Source: Nissolia schottii (Eukaryota; Streptophyta; Magnoliopsida; Fabales; Fabaceae). Taken from it: DNA of 64,000 bases. This document shows, piece by piece, positions 38,106-50,500 of this stretch (its first letter is position 1; every line of letters starts with the position of its first letter). Below the pieces are notes generated by a model. That model was not told the DNA's origin. It worked only from the letters and a program-made list of their open reading frames with translations, and made no database searches. Where the stretch lies: positions 271,193 to 335,192 of the forward strand of contig QANU01011901.1 of the NCBI GenBank assembly GCA_003254905.1, read 5' to 3'. The position numbers and the translations under genes were made by a program.

Positions 38106-38170
38106 AGATCCAGAACTACACAGTTGTAAATTCGGATACCAACCCCTATTTTAATTTTTTAACCCATTGG

Positions 38171-38413
38171 ATTTTTTTTGGGTAAAAAATCCGTTAAAAA
38201 ATCCACGTGATTAATATAATTGTTTCATGGTCATACTTTTTTAGCTTATTATATATTTTTTTTCCTTCAAAATTGTCCTATCTACATGAAAGTTTCCCAC
38301 GACATCATTTTGAAATTTGAATACATCAATTCTTTGGACTTGGTCCTTACTCCTCAGAGGGTTTTGATATGTGCTTTTAATGAATGCTGAACAACAAATG
38401 TCCAGTTTAACTA

Positions 38414-38444
<31 letters not shown>

Positions 38445-40439
38445 TTAGGGTTAATTATGTTTTTAGTCCCTGTAAAATTAGAAAGTTTGATTTTAGTCCC
38501 TGCATAAAATTTTTAGTCCCTGAAAAATTGTAAAATTAGGTTTTAGTCTCTGAGATAGGGTGAGGGTTGACTGGGTTGACATGGCGCTGAAGCGGAACGC
38601 CACGTGGCATAACAAAAAACCCAACCAAAACCTAATAAAAATTATTATTATTTATGCATTGTACGTGCGCTACACAAATAATAAAAATTAAATATCAATT
38701 CATATTAAAGTTGCAATTAATTTTTTCTAAACTATTTGGATTCTTAATCTTTAAATTATTGTAGACTAAATGTTAACTTTATGATTTATATTTATTCGTG
38801 TGTCTTGAGAGGCATGAAAATGTAGAAAAAAATGGTGATATGTACATAAGACAGAGTGGTGAATAGGGTAAATTTGTTTTGAAATACTTGTGAATATTAA
38901 TAACAAATTAAAATCATGAATTTATATTTTTAAACATAAGTTTAAACTTGAAACAATAATTAAATAGAAATATTAGAGACCAGTTCTTTACATAATAGCA
39001 TAAATAATTAATTATCTATTCTCATGCATTGCACGTGCACTGAACAAATATAAAATCAATTCATATGGAAACTATAATTAGTTTTGTCTTAACTAATTGG
39101 ATTCCTAATCCTCATAATTATAGATTTAATATTATCTATAATTTATGTTTATAATTAATTACTTTTTCTTGTATATTGCACTCGCATTGCACGAATATAA
39201 ATCAATTCATATTGAAACTGTAATTAGTTTTCTTTTAAATTAATTAAATTTTTAATCCTCATATTATTGTAGACTGAATGTTATTTTTATGATTAATATT
39301 TATAATTAATTACTTTTTTTCGTGCACTGCACAAATATAATATCAAATATTGCTTATAATTATTTCTATATTTCAAATAACTTTTATATTTCAGTTGTTT
39401 TAGAAAAATTAAAATGGTTATAATAAAGTATTAAAATTTGATTAAATAATTTTTAAACAATATTTTCATTTTTCTTTTTATATATACAGTTTTTGTTTCA
39501 AAACTTATTAAATACTTTACATTTTATTAATATTTGCATTTTCCTGTTGATGCTTTTAACACAAGGTTTTATTTTTAAAGCTAAAACTACATTTTGTGTG
39601 GGATTTCCAAATTGAGGATAACCTAAAATACTATGAAGTGTTATTTTTATCAATAAAAGTATGTCTTTTTACAGTATAAGACACACTTTTAAAGTATAGT
39701 TAATAAAAATGTGGCCTTTGACCAAATTTGCATCATATGCTAATATTAAAAATTAATTATTATATATTTCAATGTATGATAAGAATACTTATACCTAAAA
39801 TTTAATTATTATTTGTGTAATTTAACTTTTATGCACATTTAACTTTACATAAAAAGATTAAATAAAAAATATTACATCCCTTATTTTTTATTTGCAGTGA
39901 ATTATTTTTGGGATGAGAAAAACAATTACAATTTTGACTCATCAGTTTTTTAAATAAAATAATATTTAATTTAACCGTAATGATACTTTGATTAACTTTT
40001 TTTCTTCATAAATACATAAACTAAAGTGTAAATTTTAAGTTTATCAGATTATCTTAGATGTGTTTATAGACAAATTACTTTCCATCACGTGTTAATATTA
40101 AAAATTGTTACACTTTGATTACTATATAGTTATAGAAGATGAAAATTTAAAAAAACGTAAATGAGAAAAATGAATAGAAACAATACAATAAATAGTGCTA
40201 ATAATAAAATAAATTTCAAAACATGTAATGTAGTAATTTTAATGGCATAACATTAATAAAATAAATGAGAAAGGATGACAATGACTTTGTAGTAGTTATT
40301 AAAAGGGCAAAATAGCTGTATAGTTGTATTAATAGTTAACGCGGGGACGTAACAAGAAAGTTAGTTGACTTGGCTTTAAATAACTCAAAAAGCGTTCGGT
40401 GTCTACAGTTATTAACCACGCTTTCTAACTGTTGTCTCT
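38171..40439. other. Intergenic AT-rich DNA upstream of the PTI1-like kinase
   Basis: 38414-38447 is a (TTA)n microsatellite. At 38460-38640 'ttttagtccctg' phrases repeat and run into a GC-richer block; this looks like one end of a dispersed legume repeat. The remainder is very AT-rich with no gene. The last 300 bp or so before 40440 should hold the kinase promoter. Confidence 0.4.
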
Positions 40440-40468
40440 TATTCTCTCTTTCGGTGAAGTCAAGGTAA

Positions 40469-40472
<4 letters not shown>

Positions 40473-40499
<27 letters not shown>
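40473..40499 (+). repeat. (GA)n tract in the presumed 5' leader of the PTI1-like gene
   Basis: About 13 GA units. The leader appears to be spliced: a donor at about 40624 (ataaag|gtgagg) and an acceptor at 41323 (gtttcag|aatagag) just before the start codon. Confidence 0.75.
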
Positions 40500-41336
40500 A
40501 CAATATTGAAACCATGTTGGTTTTCTGTTTCCGTATTTAGTTTTATTAGCATCAACCCTTCAAAGAACGCTAACACACTTTTGCAATCAATCCCAAAGTT
40601 CTCTCTGTAAAAAAAACAATAAAGGTGAGGATTTTTTATCTCTCTTCAAAACCCAGGAATTTTTGGCTTTTTGGGTCTTGTAGTCTCTGTTTATGACCAC
40701 ATGATGCACTGTTATGCCTTGATTATTTTGGTTCTTAATTTGCGTGTTTGTTCCGGTTACCCCTTCTCTGAATTTTCATAAAAAAAACACCTTTGGAAAT
40801 TGCAGACACAGATTCTCTCTGTAACCGTGAAAGGTGGCTAGTGACTACCCTATTATTCATTTTTATTTATTTAGTTTTGATCAAAGCCCATAATTTTCTT
40901 CTTTCAATTTGATTTTTGGCATAATACTTTCGGCTTAATTGTATTGTAAAGTCCCCTTTTTTTTTCTCTGCATGTTTGTTTGATTTGTTACTTGTTTTGG
41001 CCTGTCACCCTTTTCCGGGTTTCCATTTCCATTTATTAAGGAGCGGTTACGTCTCTCTTAAGAGGTATTTACTTGAGAATCAGAATTCCACTAGAGATAT
41101 TTGTAATCATAATTGCTGCTCTTTGGAAATTGTATAAGCACTAGCATGAGATAAAAATCTAACCCAAGAGTTGGTTGATTGCTTCTATTCTTTTGTTATC
41201 ATTTGATATTTGCTTATGCTGTGAGGGAAAAGCAAAGGGGCTTTTTGTACTGAAGATATGTGCCTAGTCTTATTGATATTTCTTGCGACGATTTAACCAT
41301 TGATATTGAAATCTTCGTTTCAGAATAGAGAGGATC

Positions 41337-43590
41337 ATGGGTTGCTTTAGCTTTTGCAAAAGAGATGATAGTTATACACCTGTTGAAAGTAGAGTACCTT
41401 TCATGCCAAGCAATCCTACCGGTAAGTCGCGAATTCCGGTCTCTACAATTTTCTGTTTCAAGATACTCTCTTTCACATTTAATTCCATCGAAGCTTCTGT
41501 GATTTGAAAAGCGAGGTTCATCATGGCTTTTGTGTATTGTGTGCATAAATTCTTATACAATGATAATTTTCTGTCTCGCTGCTTTAATTCCATTAGTACA
41601 ATGCAGGGAATACCGGTTATCAAGCCAGACACGCTGCAGTACCCACTCCTCAGATTGTAGAATTTCAACCCATTTCTGTCCCTTCCCTTTCGGTAGACGA
41701 ATTGAAATCTTTGACAGATAATTTTGGCTCAAAATCCTTCATCGGCGAGGGCGCGTATGGGAAAGTATATTATGCCACACTGAGAGATGGGCGTGCTGTG
41801 GTAGTTAAGAAGTTAGATTCCAGCAGGCAACCAGACCAAGAATTTCTTGCTCAGGTTAGGTTCAATTGCAATTATAAATTTTGTTAATGATCGATACTTT
41901 GACGGTAAAACATCATGTTATATTTTTATTGCTTCACATTCTATAATTGCAATTCAGTACTTATGATTTTCAACTTATACAGGTCTCAATAGTATCAAGG
42001 TTAAAGCATGAAAACGTCGTTGAGCTTGTCAGTTATTGCGTCAATGGTCCTCTGCGCGCTCTGGCTTATGAATATACTCCTAAAGGATCACTTCATGATA
42101 TTCTACATGGTTATTCATAAGTCATAGCTAATACTACATTATTCCTCATTTTATGCATAACTTATACACTCTCAGACTCTTGTGACTGTAAATTTAAGAT
42201 TAATGTTGGTGGATCTTATGTACACAAACATGTAACTGGTTGTGTAATTTGTGATTTGAAAACAATGCCATCTTTGTGAATGAAATTGGAAAGCTTTAAC
42301 AATATATTACCATAATGTGCAAATTTTTACTTTATCTATATGTTTACCACCATGTGGATGAAACCTTAATACCATTGAAGTTTTTCTCCATTTTTTTTAA
42401 ATAAACTAAATTAAAGAGCAAATGAAAATTATTATTATATCCATTGAACTCTTCATTGCAATATTTAATCTTGTTAGAATTGTTGATATAGGACGCAAAG
42501 GTGTGAAGGGTGCACAGCCTGGTCCGGTTCTCTCGTGGGCTCAGAGAGTTAAAATTGCTGTTGGAGCGGCCAGAGGACTTGAGTATCTTCATGAGAAGGC
42601 AGAGGTTCATATTATCCATCGTTACATCAAGTCTAGTAACATAATGCTTTTCGACGATGATGTCGCAAAGATTGCTGATTTTGATTTGTCAAACCAAGCC
42701 CCTGATGCTGCAGCTCGTCTTCATTCGACCCGTGTTCTTGGAACATTTGGTTATCATGCTCCGGAGTAAGTCATTCCTGAACTCCTAATATACTTGTTAG
42801 GCTTTTTTCTTCTTTTTCGGTGCTTGCTTACTTTGTTACATTCATAAGAATGTTACATAAAAAGATTTCAACATTTCCAAATACTTTGTTATAAATTTGG
42901 TTCATTATCTCTCCTTTACATCTTGTGGTTAAGGCTCTAAAATCTTATTGTGCTTGATCTTTTGGATGACAGATATGCAATGACTGGACAGCTCACTTCG
43001 AAGAGCGATGTTTACAGTTTCGGCGTTATACTGCTCGAACTCTTAACCGGCCGTAAACCTGTTGATCATACGCTGCCCCGAGGACAGCAAAGCCTTGTGA
43101 CCTGGGTATCGACCGTTGCTTGTTTTTCTTTTCTGTTATTGATTTCATTTTGGTGCTACTTCCGCCCTTTTCATTGTAATTCCGAAGTTAACATCGATTC
43201 TTGTTCATCGAAATGTATCAGGCAACACCGAAGCTTAGCGAAGACAAAGTGAAGCAGTGTGTTGATGCTCGATTAATGGGTGAATACCCTCCAAAAGCAG
43301 TAGCAAAGGTAATTAGTTTTTCTTCCAAAAACCAATGCTTTTCGAAATTGCAAACTGAGATTTTTTCATTTTTGCTTGCTTTGCCAACTGCATGATTTGT
43401 TTCGAGGAACATTGTTATTATTATACCAACACTTATTTTTTTTGTGTTATAAAAGATGGCTGCTGTTACTGCACTATGTGTGCAATATGAAGCTGAGTTT
43501 CGGCCAAATATGAGCATTGTAGTGAAAGCTCTACAGCCACTACTGAATACTCGTTCCAGCAGTCACCCAAGGGAAGCGCCAAAGATGTAA
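41337..43590 (+). CDS. PTI1: PTI1-like protein kinase (receptor-like cytoplasmic kinase)
   Basis: Seven coding exons: 41337-41421, 41607-41854, 41983-42109, 42492-42765, 42973-43105, 43222-43308, 43456-43590; total 1089 nt, 362 residues, the usual PTI1 length. There is no signal peptide or membrane helix; the N-terminus [11 protein letters not shown] has Gly2 and cysteines suited to lipid anchoring. Kinase motifs: [11 protein letters not shown] (about 75-85), Lys96, HRYIKSSN (196-203), DFD (216-218), [10 protein letters not shown] (237-246) and [23 protein letters not shown]. The catalytic-loop aspartate of HRD is replaced by Tyr198 and DFG reads DFD, the latter common in PTI1 proteins. Family members act downstream of Pto and OXI1 in defence and oxidative signalling. 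The upstream exon and acceptor suggest a spliced 5' leader. Confidence 0.95.
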
Positions 43591-44051
43591 ATCCCCCCAC
43601 CCCCCACCCCCACAAAGCCCGTTCATCACCATTCCTTCTTTTGCAGACTGCAGAGTGGTTTCAATGTCTTTCGTGATAAGTGTCAATAATCACATAACTC
43701 TCTCAATGCTTTTGTAGTCTTAGAGCATCGTTTGAACGATTATGTTTGTAACTCAACATTCTACAAAACTAATGATGTTAGTGGCGTAAGAGTCAATCAT
43801 AGTTGTAGTTTCTGGTTCAAATGCTCATTGGAACTTTATTGTTTCTTGCTGGTGATGGTAACTGTGAAGTTATTTTAAGAGATTTTTCTTCTTGTTAATG
43901 CGAATTAAATTGGCTTATGCTTCCAAGATATAAGGATTGAACAAGATTCGTTAGAGTGGGATGGTAACTGGACGCTGGTTGAACGCTGCTTTTCGAGTAC
44001 CACAGTCAGAGAGTAAGGGCTTAGTTGAGTGATAAAATACATATGAAACAA

Positions 44052-44103
44052 GTACCACATCGTGTAAAGCAAGGAGAAGCACCCAAGCCTTTGAATATAA
44101 AAA
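44052..44103 (+). promoter_or_regulatory. Plant snRNA promoter: USE and TATA box
   Basis: gtaccacatcg (44052-44062) matches the upstream sequence element RTCCCACATCG with one mismatch. tataaaaa (44096-44103) lies 33 bp downstream, the spacing known for pol II snRNA genes in plants. Confidence 0.8.
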
Positions 44104-44128
44104 CAGCACTCCTGTCGTTAATAATCTA

Positions 44129-44320
44129 GTACCCTTTCTCAGCCTTCTGGCTAAGGTCAAGTGACGTATCTGTTCTGGTCAGTTTAATGTCTGATACATG
44201 GGCCATTGGCTTAATTTATACTTTGAGGGGGGAGTGGGCCGCTACGATAGCTTGCTAGTGGGCCTTCTCACGCGTTGCCAATGCCACACACTACTGCGCA
44301 AGGGTTTAGCGCGTCCCGCC
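44129..44320 (+). ncRNA. U2 snRNA-like gene, divergent (variant or pseudogene)
   Basis: The block ctttctcagccttctggctaa, then gtatctgttct, then cagtttaatgtctgata and gggccattggc follow the conserved 5' half of plant U2 in order. The 3' half keeps the stem with agcttgct loop and the cactactgc stem. Length is about 192 nt, against about 196 for plant U2. Departures fall in critical places: the branch-point recognition box GUAGUA reads gacgta, the Sm site AUUUUUUG reads atactttg, and about 10 nt of stem IIb are missing. The promoter just upstream is well preserved, and a 3'-box-like string (caaatcagtatataa) follows. It may be transcribed but is probably not a working spliceosomal U2. Confidence 0.8.
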
Positions 44321-44335
44321 CAAATCAGTATATAA

Positions 44336-45630
44336 CTGTGCGTTATCGACCAAAAATATAAATTTTTTGGATTGGCCCCATGTATTTTAATCGAAATAGT
44401 TTTTGTGAGTTGGGTCTTTAATCTTATTGGCCCACAGTCATATTGGACTGAGTTCATTTATTAATTGGGCCAGTCATATTGCGCTTTAAGTCATTCAATT
44501 TTTTACTACGATTTGGATATCATAGAAAGCTTTGCATATTAAATCACAAAATTAGGACCAGCTCTACTCGAGACAAAAAGTAAAGGGTGTTCTTTTCTTA
44601 CCTTAATGTCACTATTTTCCTTGAATTTTTTGTTTTTAAAGAATTATTCCTTTTAAATAAATAAGATACGAGACTTTATATGCCATTAATATTTCGTAGA
44701 TATTGGTACATTTTTAACGTTTTATTTTATGATTTCAATTGTGATGTGAAATAGTTTTACATCAAAAGGTTTGATCACCCAAAATAAAATAAAGGCATAA
44801 GTCGGAGAATAATGAAAACCATAAGAAATGATTTTTAAATGAATCACGCTTATAATTACTATAGTGAATTTCACATCTTTGTAAATGCGATTTCAAAGTT
44901 GCTCAAAATAATTCTCGTCTTATCATTTTTCTTAGTGAAAAGAACATTTGTAACTTATAATAAGTCACAACTAAAAACCAGCATTTGAACGCAACTGCAG
45001 CTCCAACATTTTGAAACTAAAACTTCAAATGTTGCTCCCAGTTAGAAACAGACTGCCAAACTATTATGCTGCCGGCCCTTGCACACTTCCTTTTTGATTA
45101 AGGCGTAAAAGAGAACAAGGTTCTAGTAATTTGTTCAAACCCAAAAGTCCATACCTAACCCCACCACCCAAAGTCAAAGGCATGAAAATTATATAGCTTC
45201 ACCTATTTGTAACAAAAACCTACCTACTTATATTTCATTTAGCTTAACATCACCACTCTAAGTTTGATCCATTTGATGGCAAAACAAAAATTCATCATGA
45301 CTCAATAAACTTTTAATTAATCTTAAGTAATTCATTTATTAAACATCAATTATTGTAAATAAAAACTTATGCAACAAGAATAGGAGAAATTCTTGTGTGT
45401 GATTTGAAACATATTAAGTGTGACGCATCAGACATCACACAAAAATATTGTTGGCACTGCTAGCTACATATATGTAAACAAATTGCAAAAAACCAAACAA
45501 TCCATAAATGGCCATAGATGTTAGTCATAACTGGTAAGTTGGGTGAACAACTTGATAATTGTGATTCAAAAATAAGGCCAATCTGCTCAACTTCCCTTTC
45601 CTATTAAGACCTTCACTTCTAGGACACCCT
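44336..45630. other. Intergenic AT-rich DNA upstream of the DUF538 gene
   Basis: No gene recognised. Confidence 0.4.
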
Positions 45631-45651
45631 TATTATATATAATGCTATATG
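45631..45651 (+). promoter_or_regulatory. TATA box of the DUF538 gene
   Basis: tattatatataatgctatatg, about 70-85 bp upstream of the start codon. Confidence 0.5.
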
Positions 45652-45714
45652 TTATTATTGCCCTTAGCTAATAAAATACCATTACCTTTGGTTTAAGAAC
45701 ATCTCTTGAAATCA

Positions 45715-46206
45715 ATGGCTAGCAACAACAACATGAACAGCATGATCTCAAAGGCAAAGGAGAATGAAACTGCAGAGATAGTCTACGGCACCGAAGAGTG
45801 TCACCGGCACTCCATAGAGCTCTTGGAAGAGCTTGGTTTCCCAAAGGGTGTCCTACCATTGAAGGACCTTGTGGAGTGTGGGAGGGTAAGGGAGACAGGG
45901 TTTGTGTGGATGAAGCAGAGTGCACCCTATGAGCATTTCTTTGAAGGGACTAACACTAGGGTCAGCTATGCCATTGAGGTCACTGGCTATGTTGAGAAGA
46001 GAAGGATGAAGAAGATGAGTGGGATCAAGAGCAAGCAGATGATGCTGTGGGTCCCTATCACTGAGATGTGCATTGAGGATCCTAAGGGAAAGAAGATTAT
46101 GTTTAAGACCCCTGTGGGGATAGGGAAGTCTTTTCCTGTTACTGCATTCATGACTCAAGAGGAAAAGGAGCAGCATCTTCAGTTGAAGGAGATTGAAGAA
46201 ATATAA
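45715..46206 (+). CDS. DUF538 family protein
   Basis: Single exon, 163 residues. The start is the ATG of MASNNNMNSM; an upstream in-frame TTG is not needed. Family signatures are IELLEELGFPKGVLPL near residues 35-50, GFVWMKQ in the middle, and the beta-rich second half with VTGYVEKRRMKKMSGIKSKQ and WVPITEM. No signal peptide or membrane helix is seen, unlike the secreted subgroup. DUF538 proteins are plant-specific, stress-induced, related in fold to bactericidal/permeability-increasing proteins, and include SVB, which affects trichome size; the biochemical role is not established. The tail is charged (EEKEQHLQLKEIEEI). Confidence 0.93.
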   Translation: MASNNNMNSMISKAKENETAEIVYGTEECHRHSIELLEELGFPKGVLPLKDLVECGRVRETGFVWMKQSAPYEHFFEGTNTRVSYAIEVTGYVEKRRMKKMSGIKSKQMMLWVPITEMCIEDPKGKKIMFKTPVGIGKSFPVTAFMTQEEKEQHLQLKEIEEI

Positions 46207-47505
46207 ATTGACCATGGTTTTGTGTTACTTTGTGATTTTTGAGTTTAATTATATGAATAATTGAGCAACTAGAATGTTTACTTTTTGTCTATTGATTATT
46301 ACTATTTTGTTCTGGGAAAAAAATTGGATAATATATATTGCAGAGAAAAACTGTTATTTGTACTAATTTATTATGAGATATCATGCTAACTCACTCAAAA
46401 CTCTAACGTGGAATGAAAAGTTGAGTTGATTATTGTTGTTGGGATGTTACGGTTGACACACGTATAACTAGTGGAGTCTAGATAATACTGTTTCATGTTA
46501 TTTACAACAAATGTTACTCTATGGTCGCAAAGAATGTAATTCATTTTGATACTTTGTGACGGTGCAATAATTTCTCGATTCCAGCCCTTTGCCAAGGATA
46601 GTTTGTTATCGAAATTTGACAGAGCTACTGGTTGGAGGTTATTGAACTTCAATTCAGGCTTTGATCTATCAAGTGCGAAAGCTTGAATTGTTGTTGCTGT
46701 TATTATCATTATCGTCATCATTCATAATGTTAATTAAAGATTAGTAGGTGAAAGGTTCTTGTTTTTGGTGGAGTCTCATAGTACCGTACCCTGGGTTCCA
46801 ATCTCAAACCATTCCCTTCCTCCTCCACAATAAAATATTAGGAAAATTAGAAATTCAAGAACTCGGAATTTATTACAAGTATCAGATTCCTCCATGTCAA
46901 ATACTTTTAAGTCATTGATTTGTTAACACTTTGATAGTTTCCTTTATTAAAACTAACTTCTTTCTTCTTCTTATTATATACTAAAAGTAGTTGCCATAAT
47001 AATAAAAGTCGATTAAAGTAAATAGGTTAGATCGCCAGCTATGCTTCCATCATAATAGAGGACTTATTCACTTGCAATTGTAGACAATAACCACATCTTT
47101 TTCTGCTCCTTGTCACACTTGATTAAAATTTTTCTTGTCACTTCCTTACACAATGAAACAATAATTCCTTCAAGGTTCTCATGAGTGATAACACAAGTAA
47201 AAAAAATACAAAAGTATAAAACGTAAGAATAGCAATGAAACTGTACACACTAGTGCAAGGGATCTTGTTTTAGTCTCCCATATTTCCATACACAACAATC
47301 TATTCCCTAACATCTACATCTAAAAGCTTTAGTAGCAACAAATAGGTATATTATAGAGCATCTCAAAAGGTAAGACTCGTTCCTGCTCCATCATGTCTTT
47401 TGATGTCAAATGTGGCAGTCATCACAACTCATAGAAGATCAAAAGAATATGCAAAAATTTGCCCCTTCAATAGTGTTTTGTGGAATTGGTACATTTTGCT
47501 CGGAT
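46207..47505. other. Convergent intergenic region between the DUF538 gene and the receptor-like kinase
   Basis: Contains the 3' UTRs of both genes. Small open frames here have no recognisable content. Confidence 0.45.
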
Positions 47506-50500
47506 CTACTTCCGGTGGTCCCTTCTGCCGTTGGGCTTAGTATCTGGATACTCACTCTTATCTGTATCGGAACCCTCCTTCTGGGACTCAAGCTCAGCGT
47601 TTCCTGCTTGGCTCCTTCGGCGCCTTCGGTCCTGAAATGTCAACCACTTCATTTGAGAAACATTTCAAGTTTTAAACATTCCAACCTAAGTGTACATCTT
47701 AAAATGGAATGAGCTGCTTTGAAGTATCTCGAAGTAGATGTTTCGGCTATGAGTTTCTTCAGAAAAAGAATTTAAATGTTCATTGCAAGGATCGAGATGT
47801 GATTCAACTGCTACACAAAATTTGAAAACTTAATGTGACTTGATCAATGACAATCAGAAGTCAAACCTCGCGAGGTATGGGATATTCCTCTGATTCGAGC
47901 ATGCGGACAACTTGACTCATCTTTGGTCTTTTCTCAGAATCTGGATCAACACATCTCAAAGCAGTCAAAAGGGCTCGTTTAAGGGCGCTTGTTGATGGCC
48001 TGGTCTCAATGTTGGGATCCACCACCTCCTCTGCACGCCTATTTCCAACCATCATTTTGAGCCAGTCAACCAAATTTACCTACAAGAGCCATCCAATGAT
48101 ATAAAGTTAAATTAGTCCAAAATATAGTAATAGCTATAGTATTATAGAAACAAATAAAGTTGCCAAGTACTCCAGGGAAAATTTCTATGCTTATTGTTCA
48201 CACTCAAAATTCAAGGGAGATATGTATTGGAGAAGATAATAGAAGTTCCTGAACTCTCGTCAGTTACCACAAACAAAAATACGTAAATGCATGCATGTCA
48301 GAGTCTTGAATACCAAAGACACACCTCAGCTGCTGGTCGGCCATAATCGACTGGGTCCCTTCCAGTTATTGCTTCAAGGAGCAATACCCCAAAGCTATAA
48401 ACATCACTCTTCTCGTTTAGTAAGCCAGAATTAGCATATTCAGGAGCCACATATCTGAAAATGTAACGAGCATGAAATAAAGGAGAACATAGTTAGCCAA
48501 GTATATAGACAATTAACTTATTATTTTGATGCAAACAATTGCTAGCAATGTTATGCTAGATTTAGTATTTAGAAGTGACAATTAATCATAGATCGTTGAT
48601 TGAAAATGAAACGCAAGATATTCTGTTTGGTCTGGTCTGCACAGTGTGTGATTCATGATGAGATTATTTGTATCAGATTACTGAGGAATATTAACCTAAA
48701 AAGATTAAGAATATAACTTCACAATTTGCAGTATATGATATAAAAAGGGTAATTATTTTTGTACACCTAGACATTGCACACCTAGGCTATTTTTTATTCT
48801 CAAGCAAGTAAGAGAGTGCTAACTCAACATGATAGATAATAAGACCTAACTTTGTGGTTGCATAGTACATAACGATATGATTTACGAAAACACAACTTTT
48901 CTATAAATACAGGCACAACCTTACTTAATAAAAAGACCTAACCTTTATGTTGATTTAGACACAACTAATTTAAATAAACAGACACAACCTTTTATTGAAC
49001 TCAGACACAATCTTGGATTGCACAGTAATGAGCCTTAATTATAAGAAGAGTGTGCAACTTGTGTGCACTGTAGAGGTGTGCAAAAATCAAGACTCATATA
49101 AAAATGCAAAGGGACATTATTCATGCCTTCCCATATGAGAAATAACAAGGAAAATTATTTTTGAAACATAAAAGTTTGAAACATAAAATTCCTAAATTGG
49201 TAGATGAACAGCTTACCCGAAAGTACCCATTACTCGAGTTGTAATATGACTTTTTCCAGCACCCAGTAATTTAGCCAGCCCAAAGTCAGATATTTTGGCA
49301 TTGAAGTCATCGTCAATTAGAATATTGCTTGACTTAATATCACGATGTACTACTTTTGGCTCGATTGCCTCATGCAAGTAAGCCAGCCTGCAAGATGATG
49401 AAGATCAGTAAAAGGAAATTCACCAACAAAATAAAAAAGGAAAAAGAAAAAAAAAAAACAAACAAAGTCATGTAGTTAGTTTTATGAGGACTAAAGAACA
49501 TACGCTTTAGCTGTTCCGAGGAGAATTTTAATCCGAGCTTCCCAAGTAAGAAAACCATACTGCCTCATCGCACCATGAAGCCATTGCTCTAAATTTCCAT
49601 TGTTAACATACTCATAGACCAACAACCTGAAATTCACAGGGATTGACGAAAATTAAGAATCAAAATTATACAAATCGCTACAAAAACTTTGCAGTGCGAT
49701 TTGCTGCAGCTAACAGATTTGTCAAACGAAACAAATGTACACATGTCCATTTTTCAAGATTGTAAGTTGTGTGATCAAATTGTGAGATCTATATGAAAGC
49801 ATAAACAGTCAAACATATACAAAAATGGATACAGTTAGACTAGACACAATTATGCAATTGGTGATGACTCATTCATCTTTGCTGATCCAACTATACAAAA
49901 TTGAAAAACTAATTGAAAATCTTGATGTTTAATCGCATAAAACACAAAACAAAACAACATGCTACCTGTGAGTGCCTTCAATGCAATAACCCAAAAGTCT
50001 GACTAAGTTTTTGTGCCGCACATGACCAATAGCCTCAACTTCCACCCTAAATTCCTTTTCAGCTTGTCCTCTGCATGATGTGAATAAACAGTATTAGGTA
50101 AACTAGCTGCATGCATATATCCTAATAAAACATGAGACAAGAAATAGACTACAAACCTAGCTTAAAACTGAAAATAAGACTAAAGGCTGCAACAATCTAA
50201 TAATCTAATCCAAAAACTTACAGATTATTAAGGAGCTTCTTAACAGCCACAGGACTCCCATTGATTAGCTTGCCTTGATAAACGACTCCATACCCACCTT
50301 CGCCGATGACATTGTCTTTTGAAAACCTGTTTGTTGCAAGTTCTAGGTCCCTTAGTGTAAACCAGTGCCCCCAGCCAAGGTGAGAAAATTCAGGCAGACC
50401 GGACAAAGGGGATGGTGCGGTTATCGGATGCAAAGAAGACCTGTAGGCAGAAACGGACTTAGCCCCACTGTCTTCACCAGATTGAGAACCACCAGCATCT

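Larger units (their letters stand above)
28340..38170. mobile_element. Composite Mutator-like element (MULE) with transposase and PMD gene, about 9.8 kb
   Basis: The unit is bounded by two ends that both carry hairpin motifs around GAAATCGGC/GCCGATTTC (28430-28610 and 37895-38105), each followed inward by a TATA box and a pyrimidine-rich leader. The plus-strand gene (28823-34100) is a MULE transposase and the minus-strand gene (36701-34473) a plant-mobile-domain protein; they converge, as mudrA and mudrB do in MuDR. Three insertions (29291-30752, 32998-33922, 36961-37532) account for almost 3 kb. Exact ends and the 9-bp target duplication could not be fixed; the limits given are approximate. 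Long terminal identity is not seen, so this is an old copy. Confidence 0.7.

Noticed and set aside
41214..41668. Minus-strand open frames over the first PTI1 exons
   Set aside because: They cross exon and intron of the plus-strand kinase and have no domain.
45719..46215. Minus-strand open frames across the DUF538 gene
   Set aside because: Shadows of the plus-strand gene, which matches its family over the whole length.
46395..46721. Minus-strand 108-residue open frame
   Set aside because: No known family, no convincing start context; lies in a convergent 3' region.
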